A stretch of 64,000 nt of DNA from Bromus sterilis (taxonomy: Eukaryota > Streptophyta > Magnoliopsida > Poales > Poaceae): assembly GCA_950022295.1 (NCBI GenBank), contig OX465596.1, forward strand, positions 214,055,501 through 214,119,500, in the 5' to 3' direction. This document shows positions 22,524 through 34,185 of the stretch, piece after piece. Positions within the stretch are counted from its first letter, which is position 1; each line of letters starts with the position of its first letter. The translations under genes and the position numbers were made by a program. The notes under the pieces were generated by a model, which was not told the origin of the DNA, made no database searches, and was given only the letters and a program-made list of their open reading frames with translations.

Positions 22524-24138
22524 ACTCGCCCCCACTCAAAAGAATCTCGTCCCGAGATTCAGAAGTCGTCGGGAGGAAGTAGGGGTACTCGGCACAGAGG
22601 CGGTCTTCTCGTTCCCATGTTGCTTCTTTCTTGGAGTGATGTGACCATGGCACTTTGAGGAACTTGATCTTCTGACGACGGGTGACACGCTCTGCGGAAT
22701 CAAGAATACGAACAGGGTACTCTCGATAAGAAAGGTCATGTTGGAGATCAAGCGTTTCATGGTCGACTTCGCGGATGGGGTCTTTGAAGCAACGCTTGAG
22801 TTGTGACACATGGAATACGTCATGTACTCGGGAAAGTTGCGGGGGTAGTTCAAGTTCGTAGGCAACTTCTCCACGTTTAGCAAGAATGAGGAAAGGTCCG
22901 ATGTAACGTGGGCCCAACTTGCCTTTGATACCGAACCTTTGGGTTCCCTTCAGAGGAGTAACCCGAAGGTAAGCCTTCTCGTCCAGATTGTAGCTTTCTT
23001 TCCTATGATGACGATCATAGTAGCTTTTCTGACAAGACTGAGCGGCTTTCAATTGATCACGAATAATGCGAACTTGCTCTTCTGCTTGCTTGATCATATC
23101 CGGTCCAAAGAATTGTCTTTCATCGGTTTCTGACGAGTTAAGGGGCGTTCGACATCTTCGTCCATAGAGGAGTTCAAAAGGAGCCATGTTCATAATAGAT
23201 TGGAAACTATTGTTATCAGCAAATTCGGAAAATGGAAGAGACTTCTCCCAATTCTTTCCGAATGAGATAACACAAGATCTGAGCATGTCTTCGAGAATTT
23301 GGTTAACCCTTTCAACTTGAACACTAGACTGAGGATGGAAAGCTGTACTAAAGGAGAGATGAGTTCCCATAGCACGTTGGAAGCTTCCCCAAAATCTAGA
23401 GGTGAAAAGGCTACCACGATCAGAATTGATTTCCAAAGGAACACCGTGAAGAGACACAATTCTAGAGACATACAAGTCCGCTAACTGGCTAGCAGTTATA
23501 GACTCGCGAACTGGAAGGAAGTGAGCAACTTTGGAAAGCCTATCTATGAAAACAAAGATGGCATCGTTTCCTTTCTGGGTTTTCGAAAAGCCGGTGATGA
23601 AGTCCATACCGACTTTGTCCCATTTCCACTCGGGAATAGGAAAAGGTTGAAGTGTGCCAGCAGGTCTTTGGTGTTCTGCCTTAATGCGACGACAAACATC
23701 ACATTCGGCAACATATCGAGCAATGTCTCTCTTCATCCTAGTCCACCAAAATCTCTGGCGTAGATCTCGGTACATTTTTGTGCTACCGGGATGAATCGAG
23801 AGGGGTGTGTCATGGGCTTCTTTGAGGATGAGTTGCCTTAGATCCCTATTCTTAGGTACTACCAAACAATTTTCAAAGAATACCGTTCCTTTGCTATCTG
23901 TGAAGAAACATTTAGCAACTTCGCTTGCAATGTTCTCCTTGATCCGGCGAACACCTCGTTCACGCCTTTTGGCAACTATGATTTGATCCTCAAGGGTTGG
24001 TTTCGCCACCAAGTTGAAAAGAGATCGACGAGGAACAATCTCGAGATTAAGCTTTCGAAATTCCTCATGAAGAAGTGGTTGATACTGTTGTAACATGAGG
24101 TTTTTACAATACGACTTACGACTTAGTGCATCAGCCAT
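22483..24138 (-). pseudogene. pol: Element B integrase and chromodomain, open over 551 codons
   Basis: This is the C-terminal part of Pol, from the last RNase H motif (MADALSRK) to the chromodomain. The integrase zinc finger is complete (H109, H116, C146, C149). The catalytic triad D179, D240, E276 shows D-35-E spacing between the last two. A GPF/Y-like segment lies at 406-418 and the chromodomain at about 476-515 (IKFLKVPWSHHSKKEATWERED). The frame ends 41 nt inside the 3' LTR. The domain looks catalytically intact, but it has no start of its own and is cut off from RT by stops at 24187-24205 and frameshifts upstream, so it is part of a broken polyprotein. The first Met is only a frame boundary. 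Confidence 0.85.
22524..22542 (-). other. Element B polypurine tract
   Basis: On the minus strand this is a G/A-rich run containing GAGTGGGGGCGAGT next to the 3' LTR start. It matches the tract of A and lies inside the end of the pol reading frame. Confidence 0.75.
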
Positions 24139-24390
24139 GACATTGGCCTTGCCTGGGGTGTAAGAAATTCCTAAGTCATAATCTTATATCAAATCTATCT
24201 AGTGTCTTTGCCTGAGATTAAGATCTGGCTGGGTGAAAATATATTGGAGGCTTTGGTGATCAGAATAGATCTCACAACGATTACCAAGGAGGTAATGTCG
24301 CCAAGTCTTCAGGGCATGAACTACGGCAGCGAGTTCAAGATCATGGGTAGGATATTTCTCTTCATGTGCCGCAACTGGCGTGAAGCATAA
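24139..24390 (-). pseudogene. pol: Element B RNase H remnant with stops and frameshift
   Basis: The sequence is clearly homologous to RNase H of A (the counterpart of DLELAAVVHALTTWRHYLLGN). A 1-nt deletion near 24381 shifts the frame entering from RT, and two stop codons (about 24187-24205) replace Trp and Met/Lys codons of the RRWIELMKDYD block. It joins the RT fragment to the open integrase frame. Confidence 0.75.
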
Positions 24391-25294
24391 GCTACCACAT
24401 GTCTATCTTGCATAAGTATGCATCCTAACCCTTGCCGTGAAGCATCACAAAAGATCTCGAAATCCTTTTTGGTGTCTGGAGGCAAAAGTACGGGTGTAGA
24501 AGTCAATCTTCTTTTTAGCTCTTGAAAGCTTTCCTCGCACTTGGGGGTCCAACTGAATTTATTATCTTTCTTGAGGAGTTCAGTTAAAGGCTGTGCAACT
24601 TTAGAAAAGTTCTCGACAAAGGGACGACAATAGCTTGCTAAGCCAAGAAAACTCCTAACTTTCTTAACCGATTCAGGTGGAGTCCAGTCAAGGACGGCCT
24701 GAACTCTCTCGGGATTGACAGCAATGCCTTTTCCAGAAATCACGTGGCCTAAGTAGGTCACTTCTGGTAGCCAAAATTCGCAATTAGAGAACTTGGCGTA
24801 AAGGCGATGCTCTCGAAGTTTCATCAATACCAACCTAAGATGTTCTGCGTGCTCTTCTTCGTTCTTCGAGTAGATGAGAATGTCATCAAGATAAACTACA
24901 ACAAATTTATCTATGTTCTCCATGAAGATCGAATTCATCAAGCGGGAGAATGTGGCGGGGGCATTGGTTAAACCGAAGGACATGACGGTATACTCGTAAA
25001 GACCATAACGAGTCATGAAAGCCGTTTTTGGAATGTCCTCGTTTCGGATTTTGATTTGATGATAGCCTAATCTCAAATCCATCTTGGAGAAGACAGAGGA
25101 TCCAGCAAGTTGATCATAAAGATCATTGATTCTGGGAAGTGGGTACTTGTTCTTTATCGTCGCCAGATTTAGCGGGCGATAGTCTACGCACATCCTTTCT
25201 GTTCCATCTTTCTTCGTTACGAACAGAACGGGGAAACCCCATGGCGATGAGCTAGGGCGGATGAAGCCTTTTGCCAACGAAGCATCAAGTTGGT
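24391..25294 (-). pseudogene. pol: Element B reverse transcriptase, array copy 1
   Basis: This holds the RT core, open from 25277, with SKMDLRLGYHQIKI and the YLDD box (VVVYLDDILIYSK) preserved, then the connection to RNase H. A 1-nt deletion near 25295 separates it from the protease-RT linker. The segment from 24497 upward is repeated in the three further array units. The three later copies are shortened to 264 codons and end in SKPSL read from the junction filler. Confidence 0.82.
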
Positions 25295-25557
25295 TTTTAG
25301 CTCAGCTAACTCATGTGGGGCCATTCTATATGGACGTCTGGAAATTGGGGCTGTGCCTGGTATAAGATCCACTATGAATTCTACACACCTGTCGGGTGGC
25401 ATGCCCGGCAGTTCTTCAGGAAAGACATCCGGGAAGTCACGAACCACCGGAATATCTCCAAGGTCTGGAAGGGGAAGCACATTCAAAGTGTGCATCTGGG
25501 TTCTAGAGCTGGGTGATGTGTAGTCAACTGTCTGGCCTGAAGGATGGGCGAGTTTAA
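25295..25557 (-). pseudogene. pol: Element B protease-RT linker, array copy 1
   Basis: Open as MHTLNVLPLPDLGDIPVV (25495 on), this equals the start of A's pol frame. It ends in a short out-of-frame tail because of the 1-nt deletion at about 25295, which is shared by all four array copies and therefore predates amplification. At the codon where A has its gag-terminating TGA, B has AGA, showing that gag and pol were one frame. Confidence 0.75.
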
Positions 25558-26320
25558 CTTACTTGGCTTTACAATCAAGGAAAGCATTTTGTCTTGATAA
25601 CCAGTCCATTCCTAGGATGACATCAATGTCTGAAGACTTGAGGGCTATAAGAGTAGCAAGGAATACTAAGCCCTCAATTGCAATTTGATTGCCATGGCTT
25701 ACTCTATTAGTTTGCCATTTGGAACCAGGAGTTTGAATGATCATTGGAGAAAACATTTATTCAAAAGGAAACTCATGACGAAGTGCATTACTCTCCGACA
25801 TGAATGAATGAGAAGCTCCTGGATCGAAAAGAACGGAGGCAGGAACATGATTGACTGGGAGTGTACCAAGGATGACGTCAGAAGCAGCAGTGGTTTCCTC
25901 AACGGAGATTTTGTTCACACAACCACTACTAGTGGATGAAGGCTTTGCTTTCAAGGGTTTGGAGGTGGATTTCCTTGAAGGCTTATGTCGAGAATGACAT
26001 GGTGTCATCAAGACCTGAGGGCATTGACGAAAGTAATGGCCTGGAAGACCACACTTAAAGCATACCCTGTCTGAACTGCTGGGAGTGGGATTACTTGGTT
26101 GCACACCATCATTCTGGGGTGGAATAATATGTTTGGGTGGATGGCATATATTGGATGGTGGCCTCTGAAGAAGGTTTTGAGGTATGCCACTAGTTGGAAT
26201 CAATATGCAGCGTTTCTGAGGGGCTGAACTCGCAGAAGGAGCAAGCTCAAGAGCATGCTTGCGAGACTCTTCGAACACTTCATTGCCATGCTCAGCTCTA
26301 AAATATCTGTTGACTAAATC
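25558..26320 (-). pseudogene. gag: Element B Gag C-terminal half and protease, array copy 1
   Basis: From the LTR C insertion (26320) the gag frame continues with VNR..FRAEHGNEVFEES. It includes the CFKCGLPGHYFRQC zinc knuckle and the protease loop FDPGAS. Two nonsense changes relative to A break it: GAA to TAA before MFSPMII (25755-25757), and TCA to TAA after DCKAK near 25557. Both are present in all four copies. The N-terminal half lies 18.6 kb away at 44943-45602. Confidence 0.82.
26316..26320 (+). repeat. Target site duplication of LTR C, left
   Basis: AAATC precedes the LTR start TGTCAGAACCC at 26321 and is repeated after the LTR end at 44938-44942. The left copy has been carried along in every array unit. 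Confidence 0.9.
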
Positions 26321-29300
26321 TGTCAGAACCCTCTGTTAGGTAATGTGCTAGGGTTAGCAAATATCTTGCATCATGTTAAAAATTTCAAAAGAAATCCTTG
26401 AAATCAAAATCAAAAGCAAAATGGGAGAAGGAACCCCCCCCCCCAGATGAATTAATTCAAAAGGCCAGATAAAAATCTTCTCCAAAAATTCATGTTAAAT
26501 TTTTGAAAAGTCTTATAAATGAGTGTGATCACATATCAAGTGATGTGGGACCCACCCCATGCTCATAGATTTTTCAAATATTCAAACAGTGCCTTGGAAT
26601 TAATTAAAAACCCCTATTTGAGTTAAGATTCAAATTATTTGAATTTTAAAAATGTTGAAACTTTATAAGTGGCTAGTCTATTTTATTATGAGGCCATATA
26701 AAAATTTTCGGCATTTAACAAAATGCCTAGCTATTTATTTGCTAAGAAAAACAAATTTACAGAAAAGAAAAAGAAAGCAGAAAAGGAAAAGGGGCTTACC
26801 TGCAAAGAAGCCCAACTCATCCCCCGGCCGGCCCAGCCCAGCCTCCCCGCTTGTCGTCTTCCCGGCCAGCACGCAGGGAGCTGCGTGGCGACCATGCCGT
26901 GGCCACCGACGAGCCCCTGGCCACCTCCTTCTTCTCCTGCACCATATCTTCACGCCTGGAGACGCCCAGAACCCCCCCCCCCCCCCCGTTCCATTCCCCC
27001 TCTCCATGAACTCCATCCCCGTCTCCCTCGCCCGATTTCGTCGCCGTCCGAGGACTCGCCGGAACTCGCCACCGTGGAAGACGCGGCCAACATGCGCTAG
27101 GGACCAGAAGAGCTTGTCCATCAGCTTCGCCACCATTGACTACGTATCCCTGCAAGGAATCAAGATCTCGGAGCCCTTCTAGTCGTCGGAATCGTCACCG
27201 AGAGCTTGCCGGATCCGCTGCTCGTCGCCGTTCAATACTCCGTCCACGTTCCCTCACTGGCTCCGTCGACTACTTCGTCGAGTTCCTTGTAGCCTGGTGA
27301 GCGTTTCCCCTCAAGCCACGGCTTCCTTCTCCTCCTCTAGCTCGAGCTGCCATGGACGCCGGAGTACCGAGCCGCCGTGCTCGTCGTCGACGAGGCTACG
27401 CTAAGCAATCAACCCCGTCACCTTGTCCATCGCATTCCCCGTGCTCCACTGCTCCGAACACACCCATCCCCGCCCCAAATGACGCTCCGTAGCGAGTTCG
27501 GCCTCCAGCCAGTAGCACCGCCGCCGCAAAGCTCGACGCCGGCGTGCGTACAGGGCCTCCCAGGCTTCCCTTTCGGTCTCAATCGACGCGCGACAACGAG
27601 AGCTTCATCTCAGTGGTCGAAGAGCGCGAATTGGACCACGGGAGCGCCGTCCCCGCGGACACCGCCGCCTCGGTTGGTCGCCGGAGGCACGTCGCCGGCA
27701 AGGCTGACGTGTCCGGCATGATTAGCCGACTAATCACCACCTTAATGACCCCCACAGTCGATGACAGGTGGGGCCCTGGACCCCTTAATCCCTCTGTCAG
27801 TTTAATCTAAACGGGGATTAACCCCAGAACCACTGACAGGGTTGGCCCACTCGTCAGCCCCCTGCTGACGCCATGCTGGCGCAGTGCTGACGCAGTAAAT
27901 CTTTTCCAGAAATTAGAAATGATTTAAATAATTCCAGAAAATCCAGAAAATAGCCCAAACTTTGGAAATTCATAGAAAGTTCATATTAACTCCAAATTGG
28001 ACAAATAATATATGAAAAATGATCAAGAGAAAATAAGCTATCCAAATATCCAACTTTCAACTTTGTTTGAGTTGATTTTAAATTGGGATCAGTAGCATTT
28101 TCTATTTGATTTAAATGGAATTAAATCAAATTCAATTCAAAAGTTTTTGCAACTTGAACCATGGCAACATGCTACATTTCAGTTACACATCAGAGGCATA
28201 TCATACACATTTCCGAATGATTCAAATTGATCAATCAATGTCACATGTAACTTGGCTAAGTTTGAATTCAAATTGGAGTTTGAATTTATAATTCAATTTG
28301 CAATATACTCCATTTAAATGGAATTGCCTCACACATCAAAGCATATACATCAAGTTTTAACCTTCCATCATGTGATTGTGCATTGTATTTACTTTCCTAC
28401 CTTGTTTGTTGTTTGTCGAGTAGAGGTGGAACCGGAACAGGAGGCTGCCCCCTTCGTTGAAGACCCCGAACACGAACCTCGTCAGCAAGGCAAGCAAACC
28501 CCCATTGATCATGTTGATAAAATCCCACTTCCCTCTCATGTCTCGCTTATTCATTGTTAAGATGATTACCATGATGCGTTTCTACCGCATAGATGAACCC
28601 ATTCCTTTGCATGACCTATCATTTTGTCACAGTAGTAAGCAAACCACAATCCTAGAAAATGTAGGAGTTGATTGATATCATGTGGCCCCTGCAAATGTTA
28701 CTGCTTATTGCATGCTTAGAGTGATACCATGATGATACTGTTATGTGAGTCGGGATGGTAGTGATCATGATGTTGATGGTAGAAAAGTGTTGGTGAATCT
28801 ACCCTAATACAAGGTGAACGATGAGAGGTTGTGTAGGAGTACACGGTGGGTTGTCTCATTGAACACCGCCCTAAGTCCGAGTTCTTGTGTGGTGATCCAA
28901 GATGAAGAGTACAACCACACATTGGGCTCACTGACCCCTCTCAGCTTACTAAATCATCCCTTTCGATGTCCAGATGTCGCAATAGTTCGGAGTTCTGGTA
29001 GGCTTGTGGCCTGGATGCTAAGTGAGAGAACGGCTCAACCGAGACCGGCTTATGCACCACGTACACATCACTTGGGTCCACTTCGGTAAACCGGCCGGGT
29101 TCACGATAGTGGTAGCCAACCCAAGTAGGCGGCTTTCTCGGACTAGATCGGCTATGAGGTAACAGTTGTGGTGAGCATCCTCGCTGGCACCCCTTGAATG
29201 GTGTCGAGATCAATGGCGGTAAATGATGATCATGTGTGTGTAGAGGTACACCCCTGCAGGGTTAACAAAACTATTCGAATAGCCGCGTCCGCGGTTATGG

Positions 29301-29329
29301 ACTGCTTGGAAAGCTTAGCTTGATTATTA
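26321..29329 (+). repeat. LTR C, truncated array copy 1 (first 3009 bp)
   Basis: It starts TGTCAGAACCC and matches the full LTR C copy at 40849 up to GATTATTA, where the array junction cuts it. It contains C tracts of 11 nt (26434-26444) and 16 nt (26972-26987), a GC-rich block (26810-27720), and a distinctive set of substitutions not shared with copies 2-4. Frames such as 26652-27182 and 27377-27721 are compositional. Confidence 0.92.
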
Positions 29330-29340
29330 AAGGCTGGGTT
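29330..29340. other. Array junction 1 filler (11 bp)
   Basis: AAGGCTGGGTT lies between the LTR C sequence ending GATTATTA and pol sequence starting TAGAAGTC. It matches neither LTR C (which continues GACAACTTG) nor the end of the pol sequence (GTACGGGTG), apart from a possible GGGT overlap. Confidence 0.85.
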
Positions 29341-31164
29341 TAGAAGTCAATCTTCTTTTTAGCTCTTGAAAGCTTTCCTCGCACTTGGGGGTCCAACTGA
29401 ATTTATTATCTTTCTTGAGGAGTTCAGTTAAAGGCTGTGCAACTTTAGAAAAGTTCTCGACAAAGGGACGACAATAGCTTGCTAAGCCAAGAAAACTCCT
29501 AACTTTCTTAACCGATTCAGGTGGAGTCCAGTCAAGGACGGCCTGAACTCTCTCGGGATTGACAGCAATGCCTTTTCCAGAAATCACGTGGCCTAAGTAG
29601 GTCACTTCTGGTAGCCAAAATTCGCAATTAGAGAACTTGGCGTAAAGGCGATGCTCTCGAAGTTTCATCAATACCAACCTAAGATGTTCTGCGTGCTCTT
29701 CTTCGTTCTTCGAGTAGATGAGAATGTCATCAAGATAAACTACAACAAATTTATCTATGTTCTCCATGAAGATCGAATTCATCAAGCGGGAGAATGTGGC
29801 GGGGGCATTGGTTAAACCGAAGGACATGAAAGTATACTCGTAAAGACCATAACGAGTCATGAAAGCCGTTTTTGGAATGTCCTCGTTTCGGATTTTGATT
29901 TGATGATAGCCTAATCTCAAATCCATCTTGGAGAAGACAGAGGATCCAGCAAGTTGATCATAAAGATCATTGATTCTGGGAAGTGGGTACTTGTTCTTTA
30001 TCGTCGCCAGATTTAGCGGGCGATAGTCTACGCACATCCTTTCTGTTCCATCTTTCTTCGTTACGAACAGAACGGGGAAACCCCATGGCGATGAGCTAGG
30101 GCGGATGAAGCCTTTTGCCAACGAAGCATCAAGTTGGTTTTTAGCTCAGCTAACTCATGTGGGGCCATTCTATATGGACGTCTGGAAATTGGGGCTGTGC
30201 CTGGTATAAGATCCACTATGAATTCTACACACCTGTCGGGTGGCATGCCCGGCAGTTCTTCAGGAAAGACATCCGGGAAGTCACGAACCACCGGAATATC
30301 TCCAAGGTCTGGAAGGGGAAGCACATTCAAAGTGTGCATCTGGGTTCTAGAGCTGGGTGATGTGTAGTCAACTGTCTGGCCTGAAGGATGGGCGAGTTTA
30401 ACTTACTTGGCTTTACAATCAAGGAAAGCATTTTGTCTTGATAACCAGTCCATTCCTAGGATGACATCAATGTCTGAAGACTTGAGGGCTATAAGAGTAG
30501 CAAGGAATACTAAGCCCTCAATTGCAATTTGATTGCCATGGCTTACTCTATTAGTTTGCCATTTGGAACCAGGAGTTTGAATGATCATTGGAGAAAACAT
30601 TTATTCAAAAGGAAACTCATGACGAAGTGCATTACTCTCCGACATGAATGAATGAGAAGCTCCTGGATCGAAAAGAACGGAGGCAGGAACATGATTGACT
30701 GGGAGTGTACCAAGGATGACGTCAGAAGCAGCAGTGGTTTCCTCAACGGAGATTTTGTTCACACAACCACTACTAGTGGATGAAGGCTTTGCTTTCAAGG
30801 GTTTGGAGGTGGATTTCCTTGAAGGCTTATGTCGAGAATGACATGGTGTCATCAAGACCTGAGGGCATTGACGAAAGTAATGGCCTGGAAGACCACACTT
30901 AAAGCATACCCTGTCTGAACTGCTGGGAGTGGGATTACTTGGTTGCACACCATCATTCTGGGGTGGAATAATATGTTTGGGTGGATGGCATATATTGGAT
31001 GGTGGCCTCTGAAGAAGGTTTTGAGGTATGCCACTAGTTGGAATCAATATGCAGCGTTTCTGAGGGGCTGAACTCGCAGAAGGAGCAAGCTCAAGAGCAT
31101 GCTTGCGAGACTCTTCGAACACTTCATTGCCATGCTCAGCTCTAAAATATCTGTTGACTAAATC
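29341..31164 (-). pseudogene. pol: Element B RT-protease-gag fragment, array copy 2
   Basis: This is a near-identical copy of 24497-26320 with the same stops and the same frameshift. RT is open over 264 codons (30121-29327) with the YLDD box. The tail SKPSL is encoded by the junction. A private change gives YEYTF where the other copies read YEYTV. It keeps the KNKY and FPDVF variants shared with copy 1. Its upstream neighbour on the coding strand is LTR C, not a gag start. Confidence 0.88.
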
Positions 31165-34100
31165 TGTCAGAACCCTCTGTTAGGTAATGTGCTAGGGTTA
31201 GCAAATATCTTGCATCATGTTAAAAATTTCAAAAGAAATCCTTGAAATCAAAATCAAAAGCAAAATGGGAGAAGGAACCCCCCCCCAGATGAATTAATTC
31301 AAAAGGCCAGATAAAAATCTTCTCCAAAAATTCATGTTAGATTTTTGAAAAGTCTTATAAATGAGTGTGATCACATATCAAGTGATGTGGGACCCACCCC
31401 ATGCTCATAGATTTTTCAAATATTCAAACAGTGCCTTGGAATTAATTAAAAACCCCTATTTGAGTTAAGATTCAAATTATTTGAATTTTAAAAATGTTGA
31501 AACTTTATAAGTGGCTAGTCTATTTTATTATGAGGCCATATAAAAATTTTCGGCATTTAACAAAATGCCTAGCTATTTATTTGCTAAGAAAAACAAATTT
31601 ACAGAAAAGAAAAAGAAAGCAGAAAAGGAAAAGGGGCTTACCTGCAAAGAAGCCCAACTCATCCCCCGGCCGGCCCAGCCCAGCCTCCCCGCTTGTCGTC
31701 TTCCCGGCCAGCACGCAGGGAGCTGCGTGGCGACCATGCTGTGGCCGCCGACGAGCCCCTGGCCACCTCCTGCTTCTCCCGCACCATATCTTCACGCCTG
31801 GAGACGCCCAGAACCCCCCCCCCCCCCCCCCCGTTCCATTCCCCCTCTCCACGAACTCCATCCCCGTCTCCCTCGCCCGATTTCGTCGCCGTCCGAGGAC
31901 TCGCCGGAACTCGCCACCGTGGAAGACGCGGCCAACATGCGCTAGGGACCAGAAGAGCTTGTCCATCAGCTTCGCCACCATTGACTACGTATCCCTGCAA
32001 GGAATCAAGATCCCGGAGCCCTTCTAGTCGTCGGAATCGTCACCGAGAGCTTGCCGGATCCGCTGCTCGTCGCCGTTCAATACTCCGTCCACGTTCCCTC
32101 ACTGGCTCCGTCGACTACTTCGTCGAGTTCCTTGTAGCCTGGTGAGCGTTTCCCCTCAAGCCACGGCTTCCTTCTCCTCCTCTAGCTCGAGTTGCCATGG
32201 ACGCCGGAGTACCGAGCCGCCGTGCTCGTCGTCGACGAGGCTACGCTAAGCAATCAACCCCGTCACCTTGTCCATCGCATTCCCCGTGCTCCACTGCTCC
32301 GAACACACCCATCCCCGCCCCAAATGACGCTCCGTAGCGAGTTCGGCCTCCAGCCAGTAGCACCGCCGCCGCAAAGCTCGACGCCGGCGTGCGTACAGGG
32401 CCTCCCAGGCTTCCCTTTCGGTCTCAATCGACGCGCGACACCGAGAGCTTCATCTCAGTGGTCGAAGAGCGCGAATTGGACCACGGGAGCGCCGTCCCCG
32501 CGGACACCGCCGCCTCGGTTGGTCGCTGGAGGCACGTCGCCGGCAAGGCTGACGTGTCCGGCATGATTAGCCGACTAATCACCACCTTAATGACCCCCAC
32601 AGTCGATGACAGGTGGGGCCCTGGACCCCTTAATCCCTCTGTCAGTTTAATCTAAACGGGGATTAACCCCAGAACCACTGACAGGGTTGGCCCACTCGTC
32701 AGCCCCCTGCTGACGCCATGCTGGCGCAGTGCTGACGCAGTAAATCTTTTCCAGAAATTAGAAATGATTTAAAGAATTCCAGAAAATCCAGAAAATAGCC
32801 CAAACTTTGGAAATTCATAGAAAGTTCATATTAACTCCAAATTGGACAAATAATATATGAAAAATGATCAGGAGAAAATAAGCTATCCAAATATCCAACT
32901 TTCAACTTTGTTTGAGTTGATTTTAAATTGGGATCAGTAGCATTTTCTATTTGATTTAAATGGAATTAAATCAAATTCAATTCAAAAGTTTTTGCAACTT
33001 GAACCATGGCAACATGCTACATTTCAGTTACACATCAGAGGCATATCATACACATTTCCGAATGATTCAAATTGATCAATCAATGTCACATGTAACTTGG
33101 CTAAGTTTGAATTCAAATTGGAGTTTGAATTTATAATTCAATTTGCAATATACTCCATTTAAATGGAATTGCCTCACACATCAAAGCATATACATCAAGT
33201 TTTAACCTTCCATCATGTGATTGTGCATTGTATTTACTTTCCTACCTTGTTTGTTGTTTGTCGAGTAGAGGTGGAACCGGAACAGGAGGCTGCCCCCTTC
33301 GTTGAAGACCTCGAACACGAACCTCGTCAGCAAGGCAAGCAAACCCCCATTGATCATGTTGATAAAATCCCACTTCCCTCTCATGTCTCGCTTATGCATT
33401 GTTAAGATGATTACCATGATGCGTTTCTACCGCATAGATGAACCCATTCCTTTGCATGACCTATCATTTTGTCACAGTAGTAAGCAAACCACAATCCTAG
33501 AAAATGTAGGAGTTGATTGATATCATGTGGCCCCTGCAAATGTTACTGCTTATTGCATGCTTAGAGTGATACCATGATGATACTGTTATGTGAGTCGGGA
33601 TGGTAGTGATCATGATGTTGATGGTAGAAAAGTGTTGGTGAATCTACCCTAATACAAGGTGAACGATGAGAGGCTGTGTAGGAGTACACGGTGGGTTGTC
33701 TCGTTGAACACCGCCCTAAGTCCGAGTTCTTGTGTGGTGATCCAAGATGAAGAGTACAACCACACATTGGGCTCACTAACCCCTCTCAGCTTACTAAATC
33801 ATCCCTTTCGATGTCCAGATGTCGCAATAGTTCGGAGTTCTGGTAGGCTTGTGGCCTGGATGCTAAGTGAGAGAACGGCTCAACCGAGACCGGCTTATGC
33901 ACCACGTACACATCACTTGGGTCCACTTCGGTAAACCGGCCGGGTTCACGATAGTGGTAGCCAACCCAAGTAGGCGGCTTTCTCGGACTAGATCGGCTAT
34001 GAGGTAACAGTTGTGGTGAGCATCCTCGCTGGCACCCCTTGAATGGTGTCGAGATCAAAGGCGGTAAATGATGATCATGTGTGTGTAGAGGTACACCCCT

Positions 34101-34174
34101 GCATGGTTAACAAAACTATTCGAATAGCCGCGTCCGCGGTTATGGACTGCTTGGAAAGCTTAGCTTGATTATTA
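31165..34174 (+). repeat. LTR C, truncated array copy 2
   Basis: It has the same boundaries as copy 1. The C tracts are 9 and 19 nt. It shares a GACCTCG variant (near 33309) and a CTCACTAACC variant (near 33776) with copy 3 only. Confidence 0.92.
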
Positions 34175-34185
34175 AAGGCTGGGTT
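34175..34185. other. Array junction 2 filler (11 bp)
   Basis: It is identical to the filler at 29330-29340, so this junction was copied and not formed independently. Confidence 0.85.

Noticed and set aside
26652..27182. Frame of about 176 codons repeated in each array unit (31494, 36339, 41178)
   Set aside because: Repetition is due to the array, not selection. The frame crosses a variable poly-C tract that changes its length and has no recognisable domain.
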